A stretch of 64,000 nucleotides of DNA from the NCBI GenBank assembly GCA_013153635.1, contig JAADDZ010000020.1, positions 1-64,000 of the forward strand, in the 5' to 3' direction. The stretch is from Aquificota bacterium. Lineage in GTDB: Bacteria; Aquificota; Aquificia; Aquificales; Hydrogenothermaceae. The notes under the pieces were generated by a model, which was not told where the DNA came from, ran no database searches, and was given only the letters and a program-made list of their open reading frames with translations. Position 1 is the stretch's first letter. Each line of letters begins with the position of its first letter. The position numbers and the translations under genes were made by a program. Below, one piece after another: positions 26,196-34,566 of the stretch.

Positions 26196-28142
26196 ATGAT
26201 TCTTAGAAAAGAACATATCAACGCTTTACTCACAGTTAAGGCAGAAGAGGAATCAGGAAGAGCTTGCTACATAAAGCTTCATGCAGAAAGCGAGCCTTTT
26301 ATAGAACTAGAATTTCAAAACCTTTTAGAACAGAGAAACCCCTTGGAGTTTGTTATGACTTATTGGGGAAAGAGAATAGTGAATATTTACACAGAGATGG
26401 TGGAAAAAGGACTTATTGACCCTATATCTGACTGGGACGATAGATTTAGATGGATTGGGTCAGAAATCATAGCTATGATTGATGCTTCGGTAAGAAATGA
26501 CGACCTACCGGGAAAATATATCCAAGATGAACTTATAAAAAGAGGGTTTGCTCAACAGATAAAAGAAGAAAAAAAGGGTACTTTCATAAAAGTAAATGAG
26601 TATGCCAAAGAGATATACAACATCTACAAAAATTCTAGACCAAGATTAACAATATCAAAAGACCTTGCACACTATATATCAAATATGCCTCCAGGTCCTG
26701 CAGAGACAAGTATGCTACCGGAACATGGCAGATTTCCTATCCTCATGGAGAGTATGAGACTACTATCCTTTTCTGTACCTCAATCAGATGTATACACTCT
26801 AAGTGGTTTAGGACAGGAAGTTCAACAAGTTATTCAAAATATGGCACCAGCATTCGAAACGGTGATAAACGAAGATTACATGTATTCATTGATTAAACTA
26901 TTAGACAAAGGTATATCAGCTTTAACAACAGATGAGATAGAGCTGTTAGAAGCTTTAGCCTTTATAGACAAAGACGGAAATATACTCAAAGCTGGTGAGC
27001 ATCTTTTACATGTGTATCATTTATGGAATGAAAAAGCATACAGACCTGTTAAAACTTTTAACCTAGAGACCCTCGACGAAGAAATTCTCAAAATTATAGT
27101 AGAAATATGGAAAAAACATGAACAGAATCCAGAGATTGTACCAACAGTAGAAGAAATCGTTCACTACTTGTTAGAAAAACCTTTAAAAGAGTACAAACAC
27201 CTAAAAGAGTTTTACGGTAGACAGCTCAATCAAGCCTTAGGTTACCAAAAGAAAGAAGAACTAAAAAAGAAATTCGAAGAGTTGTTTACAGTCGAGGAAC
27301 TATTCAAACATTTTTGGGAAAAAGGTGGTCAATGGTATGAAAAGATGTATGACACCGTAGAAGAATCCCTTTTTACATTGGAAGCGTTTGACCTTATTGT
27401 ATCTCACGAGCAAAATGGAAAAAGAGTTTACAAACTTACAGAGTACGGGAAAGAAGTTCTATTAGAAGATATAAAAGTCCATGGAATCAGAGATATTCAT
27501 GCTCCTGCTGTAAAAGCGGTAAATATTACAAAAACAGAGTTTGGCGCTCCAAACTACCAATGGTACAAAGAGGCAGAAGAAACACATCTCATAGGAGGTG
27601 GTTATCCTACAAAATCTGGAAAACTATATGGAGAGTTATCCTATAAGATAAAAAGGAAACCTCATCTTACTAGGTTTGAACTCCAAATCTTACATAAACT
27701 ACCAGAAAAAGGATATTTAGTTGACGATATATACAACGATTTTGATGAAACATTAAAAGAAGAAATAGAATTTGGACTCAACAAATTAGAAGCGAGAGGT
27801 TTTTTAGATATATTACCTAACAATGCCATTGTCCTTACAGAAGCAGGAAAACTTATAAAAAAGGCAACCTCTGGAGTCCCAGAAGGATTAGGAAACCCTG
27901 TAAACCCACTGATAGTAAGGATTCTTGAAGCGTTAGCAAAAGTAGGAAACCTATATGTAAAAGAAGAAAAAGTTAGAATTTTACCTAAAAACTGGGAACA
28001 AGCTATCAAGCTCTCTGGTCTTGATAAAGAAACATTTGAAAAAGAGTTAGCTGTAGCTAGAATCGCGAATTACATAGGAAAATCAAGTATAAACGAGGCT
28101 GGTTTATTAATTTTGAAAGCTTATGAACTTATAAATCAATAA
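26196..28142 (+). CDS. DUF505-family protein
   Basis: A 648-residue soluble protein. I recognise it as DUF505, a family known mainly from Aquificales and archaea; its function is not established. It contains repeated winged-helix-like segments of the form ...LIxxL..G...LTEAGK: residues 405-440 (LFTLEAFDLIVSHEQNGKRVYKLTEYGKEV), 490-555 (TRFELQILHKLPEKGYLVDDI...IVLTEAGKLI) and similar elements near 220-275. No signal peptide, membrane helix or nucleotide loop. It stands alone behind a consensus promoter and ends with a terminator at 28178-28203 that lies inside mqnC. Confidence 0.75.
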   Translation: MILRKEHINALLTVKAEEESGRACYIKLHAESEPFIELEFQNLLEQRNPLEFVMTYWGKRIVNIYTEMVEKGLIDPISDWDDRFRWIGSEIIAMIDASVRNDDLPGKYIQDELIKRGFAQQIKEEKKGTFIKVNEYAKEIYNIYKNSRPRLTISKDLAHYISNMPPGPAETSMLPEHGRFPILMESMRLLSFSVPQSDVYTLSGLGQEVQQVIQNMAPAFETVINEDYMYSLIKLLDKGISALTTDEIELLEALAFIDKDGNILKAGEHLLHVYHLWNEKAYRPVKTFNLETLDEEILKIIVEIWKKHEQNPEIVPTVEEIVHYLLEKPLKEYKHLKEFYGRQLNQALGYQKKEELKKKFEELFTVEELFKHFWEKGGQWYEKMYDTVEESLFTLEAFDLIVSHEQNGKRVYKLTEYGKEVLLEDIKVHGIRDIHAPAVKAVNITKTEFGAPNYQWYKEAEETHLIGGGYPTKSGKLYGELSYKIKRKPHLTRFELQILHKLPEKGYLVDDIYNDFDETLKEEIEFGLNKLEARGFLDILPNNAIVLTEAGKLIKKATSGVPEGLGNPVNPLIVRILEALAKVGNLYVKEEKVRILPKNWEQAIKLSGLDKETFEKELAVARIANYIGKSSINEAGLLILKAYELINQ

Positions 28143-29230
28143 AATTTCTTTATAATCTTGTAATATGTATCTCTTTGGGCTGGTTTAAAACCAGCCTCTT
28201 TTATTATCTTTGCCATTTTTTCAGGTTTAGGATAGGAGACTTGAAGACCTGTAGAACTAACTACATTTTCTTCTATCATAGTACTTCCTAAATCGTTAGC
28301 TCCAAAATGAAGTCCTATAGGACCTACTTTCATAGTTTGAGTAACATGGGAAGTTTGGATATTGCCAAAATTATCTAGATATATTCTAGCTATAGCTAGG
28401 ACTCTAAGATAGTATACAGAGGTAGCATCAGGTAAATAATCAAGCTTTGTGCCACCTTTTTGAAAAGTCCAAGGTATAAAAGCGGTAAAACCTTTTGTAA
28501 TATCTTGAAGTTTTCTAATATGTTCAAGATGTTCTATTATATGTTTTGGTTTTTCTATATGTCCACACATCATCGTTGCTGTAGTTTTCATTCCTAGATT
28601 ATGAGCTAATCTATGAACTTCTAACCACTGGTTCGTGGTAGTTTTATTAGAAGATATAAACACTCTAACCTCATCAGAAAGTATCTCTGCTCCTCCTCCG
28701 GGAAGACTATCTAAACCTGAATCTTTTAGTATCTTTAGTACTTCTTGTATACTAAGTTTCTCTATTTTTGATAGATAATTTATCTCTGTGGCAGAAAGAG
28801 AATGTATCTGAACTTGGGGAAACCTTTCTTTTATACCTTTGAACAGAGTTGTATAAAAATCCAATCTCAAATCTGGATTTAGTCCTCCTTGCATCAAAAG
28901 GGTAGTTCCCCCCCATTTGAGTAACTCTTCTACTTTTTTATATATCTGTTCAAAATCTAAAACATAAGCATCTTTATCTGTTTTTTTTCTTTGAAAAGCA
29001 CAGAACTTACAACCTGCCACACATATATTGGTGTAATTTATGTTTCTATCTACAACGAAGGTTACCAGATTATCTTGATGCTTCTTTTTCCTAATATGAT
29101 TTGCAAGAAGACCTAGGGTGTTTAAGTCTGCGTGTTCAAAAAGGTACAAAGCCTCTTCATATGATATTCTCTTATCTTGAATGACTTTGGAAAAAATCGC
29201 ATCTATATCAGATGATACCGTATTTCCCAT
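28136..29230 (-). CDS. mqnC: Dehypoxanthine futalosine cyclase (menaquinone synthesis)
   Basis: 364-residue radical SAM enzyme with CVAGCKFCAFQRKK (near residue 70) binding the 4Fe-4S cluster. The HSLSATEI and LDSLPGGGAEIL blocks are typical of the MqnC/MqnE/CofG-H group; GFTAFIPWTFQKGGTKL fits MqnC. It cyclises dehypoxanthine futalosine in the futalosine route to menaquinone, the respiratory quinone. Transcribed alone or from the end of the pil cluster (49-base gap with a TATAAT at 29272-29267). Converges with DUF505, overlapping 7 bases. Confidence 0.9.
   Translation of the reverse strand: MGNTVSSDIDAIFSKVIQDKRISYEEALYLFEHADLNTLGLLANHIRKKKHQDNLVTFVVDRNINYTNICVAGCKFCAFQRKKTDKDAYVLDFEQIYKKVEELLKWGGTTLLMQGGLNPDLRLDFYTTLFKGIKERFPQVQIHSLSATEINYLSKIEKLSIQEVLKILKDSGLDSLPGGGAEILSDEVRVFISSNKTTTNQWLEVHRLAHNLGMKTTATMMCGHIEKPKHIIEHLEHIRKLQDITKGFTAFIPWTFQKGGTKLDYLPDATSVYYLRVLAIARIYLDNFGNIQTSHVTQTMKVGPIGLHFGANDLGSTMIEENVVSSTGLQVSYPKPEKMAKIIKEAGFKPAQRDTYYKIIKKFY
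28178..28203 (+). terminator. Intrinsic terminator of DUF505, inside mqnC
   Basis: GGCTGGTT/AACCAGCC, an 8-9 bp GC-containing stem with a tiny loop (28178-28196), followed by TCTTTTATT. It is 36 bases after the DUF505 stop and within the last codons of convergent mqnC (GFKPAQ region). Confidence 0.75.
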
Positions 29231-29251
29231 AAAATAAAACCAATAGATTTA

Positions 29252-29272
29252 TTACTTAATAAGTAAATTATA
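29252..29272 (-). promoter_or_regulatory. Putative -10 and palindrome before mqnC
   Basis: On the minus strand TATAAT (29272-29267) is followed at once by TTACTTATTAAGTAA (29266-29252), a palindrome with 7-base arms at the expected transcript start. No good -35 is visible, so promoter strength is doubtful. The palindrome could be an operator. Confidence 0.3.
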
Positions 29273-29279
29273 AACTATT

Positions 29280-29870
29280 TTACATACACAAGTTTGGAAT
29301 GCCTTCCTCAATTCTATTCCTTATATCAAGTGTAAAGTCTGTACTTACTTGGAAATTTTCGTCATAGTATACCTCAACTACATCAAAAGTTACTTTTACT
29401 TGATATGTACCTACTAAATTGTTTAAAAAGAAATACTCTTTTACCTCCTGTGTTATTACAGGAATAACTACAGTAGTCTCTAAGTTTTCTCCAAAAATAA
29501 CTGTAGGAATATCTACTTCTAATGGTGGTATTGGTTCATAAGTATCCTTTTTGGGCGTATAATTTAGCGTAGCTTTTACTATTCTGACGCTAGAAGGGTC
29601 TAGGTTTGGAAGAATAGGAGTGAGTTTAAAGTACACTTCTAAAGTTTCCTCTGGTGGGATAAATATCCTATCTCCAGCATCTCCACAGATTTCATTTTCA
29701 TTTTCATCGTAGATAGCAATTATATCTGATTGAATAAAGGATACCCCGTTAGTAGAAGCTGTTACCAATACAGACACACCAGTATCAGCTCCTCCCCCTA
29801 CGTCACATGAAGAAAAACTAATCATTCCTGCTAATAATGGCAGTAGAGCTAATCTCTTTAAAAAAGACAT
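29280..29870 (-). CDS. Lipoprotein at the end of the pil cluster
   Basis: About 196 residues. The signal peptide ends in a lipobox FSSC (Cys near 22), followed by a beta-rich domain (PPEETLEVYFKLTP, VVIPVITQEVKEYFF, YQVKVTFDVVEVYY). No family recognised. Two ATGs in a row follow AGGAGGAG; the second (29870) has better spacing. It begins 9 bases after pilQ, so it may be a pilotin-like or pilus-associated lipoprotein. That role is inferred from position only. Confidence 0.6.
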   Translation of the reverse strand: MSFLKRLALLPLLAGMISFSSCDVGGGADTGVSVLVTASTNGVSFIQSDIIAIYDENENEICGDAGDRIFIPPEETLEVYFKLTPILPNLDPSSVRIVKATLNYTPKKDTYEPIPPLEVDIPTVIFGENLETTVVIPVITQEVKEYFFLNNLVGTYQVKVTFDVVEVYYDENFQVSTDFTLDIRNRIEEGIPNLCM

Positions 29871-29879
29871 CATCTCCTC

Positions 29880-31880
29880 CTATTGATATATGATTTTTGG
29901 AGTTATAAATATCAAAAGTTCTCTATTTGTACGATTTATAGATTTACTTTTAAAGAGATTTCCTACTATAGGTATCTTACTTAGTCCCGGCACACCCTTT
30001 TGCTGGTTGAAATCTTCTTTTTCTAAGATTCCTCCTATTACAACTGTAGAGCCATCTTTTACCACTACTTTACTGGTGATAGCTTTGGTTTGTATAGGTA
30101 TATTCCCAGAGATTGTATTTTTAAAATCTGGTATGTCTTGGGTTATAGTAAGATTAAGGATTATGTTACCATCGATGGTAGTTCTTGGGGTTACATTCAG
30201 TCTTAAAACTGCCTGCTTAAATTGTACAGTAGGAATTGTAGTTCCTCCAGCGGCGGCGGCTATCACATATGGTATCTCAAATCCTTGAGAGATTTCTGCA
30301 GGTTCTCCATCTATAGTAACGAGTTTTGGTCTAGAGAGTATCTTTGATTTTCCTATCTGTTCTAAAGCTGTTAATCTAAGGTCTAGATTATCTGTTAATG
30401 TTCCTATCAAAATTCCAATAGCGGCTCCTGTTCCCGGGGCAACATTTCCAGCAGGAAAGTCAAACATATATGAATTTCCTGTCATACCTGTATTTAGACC
30501 TACTCCTGATGTAACATAGGTTGCTCCGCCTAGACTTCCTGAAGAGTTAACACCCCACTGTATACCTAAATCTCTTTTGTAGGAAGATTCTATCTGAACA
30601 ATTCTAGCCTCTATCTCTACTTGATATGGTCTATCTAGTAGAAAATCTGCATAATCTTTTTTCACTCTCTCTATTATCTCTGGTTTGTCTGTGATACATA
30701 CCTTTGGAAGAGAAGTTATAATCTCATCTTCTATGGTTCTACTTTGGGACATATTTCCCATACCTGTTCTACCCGGCTGTATTCTAAGAGATTTTCCTTT
30801 TACTTTTGAGGTTGTTTTTATAGTCTTAAATACTACTGTTCCATATTTGGATAGGTAGTTTTCTTGTATATTTAAAATTATCTCTGATGGTTCTAAAGCT
30901 CTAGAGTAAAAACATCTCGTTATAAGTTTAACTCTCTTTGCTTTTGCTATTATTTTACTTAGTTTTGGTATGTTAACTCTCTTATCTACGATGATAAGCT
31001 TACATTTTTTCTCGTCAAAATCATACCTTCCAAAGTCTGATAAGGAAACGATAAGCTCATCTTCTATCTCCTTAAATTGGTCTTTGCATATGTCTACTTC
31101 TTTTTTTATCAGTTTTTCTTCTATTTTTCTTCTCTCTGCTTCTGCTTGTTGCTTTTTGAATTCTTCAGCTTTTCTTATTCTTTCCTCTTCTAATAAAGCA
31201 CTTGCTTTACTCTCTAAAGATTGTACGTATGGATATATGAGATTTATCGCTTTTATTATTGATTCTTTGTCATACCTTGCATAAATGGTAAATGATGTAT
31301 TGTTTATAGTGATAGTTGCCGTTTTAGGGAGGCTTTTTCTAAACATGGAAACGATATTTTCAAAAGCTTCTCTGCCTAAATATTTTATTACAGCTGGGTG
31401 GATAGATATATATACTTCCGATGCTACTTTTATTCTGTATAGTCTTCCCCTTGGTATGGCTATTAAGCCATTATTGTATATAGAAAAGGAGGATTCAATA
31501 TTAGAGGTGACTTCTAATCCTGCCTTATCCTTACCTGAAGAAACTACTGTTGTTCCAGATACATTGTGACTTCTCGATAGAGAAAAAGAAACATTCTCGA
31601 CTTTGTAAGGACCTACTTCTTTTAGAATAGTATTAAAAAGTTCGTAAACTGATAGGGGTCTTTCTACACTTAGGTATACTCTTTCTTCATCTTTTGACCC
31701 AAGTTTTACCTCTTTTACAGCATTTTTGTCCCAAATAATGTTTGTATGGGACACTTTTGCAAGTGTGTCAATAACTGTTGATATTTTTGCACCGTAGAAT
31801 TTTGCACTTATTTTTGACTTTGCGTATGATAAAGGGACTGTTATTAGTATAGCTAATATAATTATCTGTTTTATTTTCAT
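29880..31880 (-). CDS. pilQ: Type IV pilus secretin PilQ
   Basis: 666 residues with a signal peptide (MKIKQIIILAILITVPLSYA). An N-terminal STN/N0-like domain (KFYGAKISTVIDTLAKVSHTNIIW, about 27-90) is followed by a central region including a Lys/Glu-rich coiled coil (about 225-265). The C-terminal secretin domain has VEIEARIVQIESSYKRDLGIQWGV, SRPKLVTIDGEPAEISQG, VVKDGSTVVIGGILE and VPGLSKIPIVGNLF (about 420-655). It forms the outer-membrane pore for pili or DNA uptake. The last member of pilM-N-O-P-Q in order. A GspD-type secretin is the alternative; the neighbours favour PilQ. Confidence 0.87.
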   Translation of the reverse strand: MKIKQIIILAILITVPLSYAKSKISAKFYGAKISTVIDTLAKVSHTNIIWDKNAVKEVKLGSKDEERVYLSVERPLSVYELFNTILKEVGPYKVENVSFSLSRSHNVSGTTVVSSGKDKAGLEVTSNIESSFSIYNNGLIAIPRGRLYRIKVASEVYISIHPAVIKYLGREAFENIVSMFRKSLPKTATITINNTSFTIYARYDKESIIKAINLIYPYVQSLESKASALLEEERIRKAEEFKKQQAEAERRKIEEKLIKKEVDICKDQFKEIEDELIVSLSDFGRYDFDEKKCKLIIVDKRVNIPKLSKIIAKAKRVKLITRCFYSRALEPSEIILNIQENYLSKYGTVVFKTIKTTSKVKGKSLRIQPGRTGMGNMSQSRTIEDEIITSLPKVCITDKPEIIERVKKDYADFLLDRPYQVEIEARIVQIESSYKRDLGIQWGVNSSGSLGGATYVTSGVGLNTGMTGNSYMFDFPAGNVAPGTGAAIGILIGTLTDNLDLRLTALEQIGKSKILSRPKLVTIDGEPAEISQGFEIPYVIAAAAGGTTIPTVQFKQAVLRLNVTPRTTIDGNIILNLTITQDIPDFKNTISGNIPIQTKAITSKVVVKDGSTVVIGGILEKEDFNQQKGVPGLSKIPIVGNLFKSKSINRTNRELLIFITPKIIYQ

Positions 31881-31895
31881 ACCCTTCTCCTCTTC

Positions 31896-32144
31896 TTATT
31901 TGATTTTAAAATCTTCTCGTGAAATACCTTTACTCCCTTTTAAAATCTTCTCTGGGTCTTCTTTTACTTCTATCAATTTTGCTCCGCTTGTAGTTTCGAC
32001 TACTATATATTTTCTACCGTCATCTGTTTCGATATAACCTACTGCATTTCCAAAGTCAGTAAAATAGTTGTCTTTGGTAACATCTTCAGCAAAAGCAGAT
32101 ATTGCTCCTGCCAATATAAAAGTTATTAAAGCTATCATTTTCAT
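31896..32144 (-). CDS. Small exported protein in PilP position
   Basis: 82 residues: a signal peptide (MKMIALITFILAGAISAFA) and a short beta-rich domain (GYIETDDGRKYIVVETTSGAKLIEV). It lies between pilO and pilQ where PilP is usually found, and GYI...GRKYIVVE recalls the PilP/GspC core, but it is much shorter than PilP and has no lipobox. The ATG at 32144 overlaps the pilO stop (TGATG). Confidence 0.5.
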   Translation of the reverse strand: MKMIALITFILAGAISAFAEDVTKDNYFTDFGNAVGYIETDDGRKYIVVETTSGAKLIEVKEDPEKILKGSKGISREDFKIK

Positions 32145-32842
32145 CACTTCTTCTCCGGTAAGTAGTATGTTTTTATAAAAACCTTAGATGATATGATTCC
32201 TTTTTTATCTTTCTCTAAGGCTATACTTTCTACAGAGAGAAATCTTTCTGAAGAAGCAAAATCTCCAAGAGCATCTTTTAAACTTCTTATACTTCCTGAC
32301 GTTTCAACTGTTATAGGTACTTCTTGGAGCTTAAGCTCTTCTTTTTTCTCTTTTTTCTGGTTTTGGTTAGGAGCTTTCTTCTGTTGTTCTACTTTTTTCT
32401 CTTGATAGAAAACTAACTTTTTCCCTTCTTTATATACATAGATAGTTTTCTCTTTTTTAATTCCTAGGTCTTTTATTTCCATTCCATTCTTTGAAAAAAT
32501 ATTAGAGATAGTATATACAAGCTCCTCAAAGTCCGGCTTTGGAGGTATTCTGCTTTCTAACTTTTCTATCTCTTGTTTTATCTGCTGTAACTCTTTCTTT
32601 TGGGATATTATCTTTTGGTTTAATTCTCTTAATTTCTCTGGTTTGGCTATCTGTCTTAGTTTTGCAACTTGTTTTTGCAAGCTATCTACTTCTAACTTTA
32701 ATTGGTTTACTTTCTGTTTTTGAGGAGCTATCATAAAAAAATAAAAAAGATAAGCTAAAGATAGCATAAGAATACTGATTATCAGTATCCTCTGCCACTG
32801 GGGTAAGCTTATCCACTGATATTTTATTTCTTCTTTAGTCAC
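32144..32842 (-). CDS. pilO: Pilus assembly protein PilO-like
   Basis: 232 residues: short cytoplasmic start, one membrane helix (about 17-37, ILIISILMLSLAYLFYFFM), a long periplasmic coiled coil (about 40-100), and a ferredoxin-like C-terminal part (LQEVPITVETSGSIRSLKDALGDF). Typical of PilO, which pairs with PilN to align the pilus machine. Insert of Lys/Gln-rich residues near 150-170. GTG start overlaps the pilN stop. Confidence 0.78.
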   Translation of the reverse strand: MTKEEIKYQWISLPQWQRILIISILMLSLAYLFYFFMIAPQKQKVNQLKLEVDSLQKQVAKLRQIAKPEKLRELNQKIISQKKELQQIKQEIEKLESRIPPKPDFEELVYTISNIFSKNGMEIKDLGIKKEKTIYVYKEGKKLVFYQEKKVEQQKKAPNQNQKKEKKEELKLQEVPITVETSGSIRSLKDALGDFASSERFLSVESIALEKDKKGIISSKVFIKTYYLPEKK

Positions 32843-33491
32843 TTTCTTCCCCTTTTATTAGATTTTTGAGGTTTAATGAAAATGTATAAAACTCAAAGTT
32901 AGAGTTTTTGACTTTTCTAGGTTTCTCTATGCACAGAACCATATCTTTGTTTTTACAGAATTTTGTTCTACCTAAAGTCCCTAGCTTTAAATCTGGATAT
33001 TTTTGTTTTAACTGTTTAAAAAAACTGTATATATTCTCTGGTACAAATGTGTAGCCGTTTAGATTAACAGATGATTTTGATATTCTCATATTTTCTATCC
33101 ATATCCCTTCTGGGATAGAGCTTCCAATGCCTAATAGCACATCTTTTATATTTGACTTTTGTTTTAAAAGTTCATCAAGTATATCTTTTCTCAATGCATA
33201 TCTTTCTTTTAATTTTTTTGTTTTTTTAACTTCTTCTTGGAGAGACCTGATTTTCCTTTGAATTATCGACAGTTTCTTTTTCTCTTCTAGAAGATATTCT
33301 TTTTTAGAGAGAAGATTTCTTTCTTGGATTTTTAAGGAGAAGAAGTATAGTAATCCTAGTCCAATCAATATCAGTCCTACTATCGCAACAATTACTTCTT
33401 TATGATGAAATATATTCCATATATTTAACTTTGACTCAAAACTCCCTTTAAAATCTTTTTTCTTTTTTGTTTTAAGGTCGATTCTTATCAT
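32835..33491 (-). CDS. pilN: Pilus assembly protein PilN-like
   Basis: 218 residues: cytoplasmic N-terminus beginning MIRIDL (PilN binds PilM here), membrane helix about 32-52, periplasmic coiled coil, then VLLGIGSSIPEGIWIENMRISKSSVNLNGYT as in PilN. The ATG overlaps the pilM stop (ATGA). Inner-membrane alignment subunit. Confidence 0.78.
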   Translation of the reverse strand: MIRIDLKTKKKKDFKGSFESKLNIWNIFHHKEVIVAIVGLILIGLGLLYFFSLKIQERNLLSKKEYLLEEKKKLSIIQRKIRSLQEEVKKTKKLKERYALRKDILDELLKQKSNIKDVLLGIGSSIPEGIWIENMRISKSSVNLNGYTFVPENIYSFFKQLKQKYPDLKLGTLGRTKFCKNKDMVLCIEKPRKVKNSNFEFYTFSLNLKNLIKGEESD

Positions 33492-34417
33492 TCTTCTAAA
33501 CCTCTATATATTAAGCCAAAAGGAACGGCATAAACTCCCGGGTGCTTATCTCCTACATAGTTGATACCTAGTATCTCTGGAGGGTCTATATCAACAAAGG
33601 CGAATTTTCCTATAAATTTACTTTGTATGTATTCTTTTACATCTGGATACTCTAATATTGCCCCTGCTATGTATACTACAGGTGGTTCATTTACAGTTAG
33701 AAAGAAATAGTTTATCTCATTTATAAGTTTGGTTAGCTCTGGCTCACTTTCTTCGAAAGTTTTAAAATCTTTTAGTTTGAAACTAAGGGTCTCTGTAGAA
33801 AGTCCATTTTGATAGTATATTATGTAAGAAATATCTTCATCTATATACAAGGAGCAAACAGCGTTGTCCTCTTCTCCTAATACTCCTTTTCTCTCTTTTT
33901 GAAGTATGGATATGTTTATTAAAGCTATAGGGTTAGAATCTATATGGAGTATTTTTATACCTGCTTCTTTTTCTATCTGCTCTAATCTCTCTATATCAGA
34001 TTTTTTGGCAACTACCACTATGATATTGTACATATCATTTTCTTCTCCAAGAATGTCAAAATCGTAGATAGTATCTCCTTTTATGGTTTGCATTTCTTCT
34101 TTTATGTTCCATTCTATAGCTTCCATTAAGTCTTTTTTATCCATTTTTGGAAGTTTTAGGTTTTTGATAAGACTTACAGATATAGGAAGACCCACTACTG
34201 CATCTATAGGCTCTCCAATATTCAGTCCTAAAAGCTCTCTTTTGAGGACTTCTGGTATGTTTTCTTTTTCATCTTCTGACAGATGGTACTCTATTGGTTG
34301 GTTATATGTAGTAAGGTTTTCTTTATCTACTACAAGAATTCGTATTATGTCCCCTTCTAATTGGATACCTGCAAGTAGTTTCGTTTTTTTCATTATATTC
34401 GATAAAATTGCTGGCAT
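33488..34417 (-). CDS. pilM: Pilus assembly protein PilM-like (actin fold)
   Basis: About 309 residues of actin-like ATPase fold. VVGLPISVSLIKNLKLPKMDKKDLMEAIEWNIKEEM near residues 72-107 is the conserved PilM segment; PPVVYIAGAILEY is the late phosphate-binding region. Cytosolic ring component recruiting PilN. The frame can start at TTG 34429, but GGGGGA precedes the ATG at 34417, which is chosen. First gene of the cluster. Confidence 0.78.
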   Translation of the reverse strand: MPAILSNIMKKTKLLAGIQLEGDIIRILVVDKENLTTYNQPIEYHLSEDEKENIPEVLKRELLGLNIGEPIDAVVGLPISVSLIKNLKLPKMDKKDLMEAIEWNIKEEMQTIKGDTIYDFDILGEENDMYNIIVVVAKKSDIERLEQIEKEAGIKILHIDSNPIALINISILQKERKGVLGEEDNAVCSLYIDEDISYIIYYQNGLSTETLSFKLKDFKTFEESEPELTKLINEINYFFLTVNEPPVVYIAGAILEYPDVKEYIQSKFIGKFAFVDIDPPEILGINYVGDKHPGVYAVPFGLIYRGLEE

Positions 34418-34488
34418 TTCGTCCCCCAAATCTTACTATTTTTAAAAACCCAAACACCCAAATACTTAATTTATATAATATTTTCGTC

Positions 34489-34517
34489 AAAAGAAGGGAA
34501 AATTATAATATCCCTTC
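34489..34517 (-). terminator. Probable terminator after ppsA
   Basis: Minus-strand stem GAAGGGA/TCCCTTC (34517-34511 with 34499-34493), 11-base AT loop, then TTTT (34492-34489). It lies about 50 bases after the ppsA stop. The loop contains TATAAT, so a pilM promoter may overlap the hairpin. Confidence 0.45.
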
Positions 34518-34566
34518 CTTATCTATTATAATACAACTTTTTGGATAAAGTTCTACCAATGTAGGC

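Noticed and set aside
34430-34566. Sigma-28-like GACGAAAA before pilM
   Set aside because: Only six of eight -10 bases match and the -35 reads TATA; it overlaps the ppsA terminator. Too weak compared with the five listed sites.
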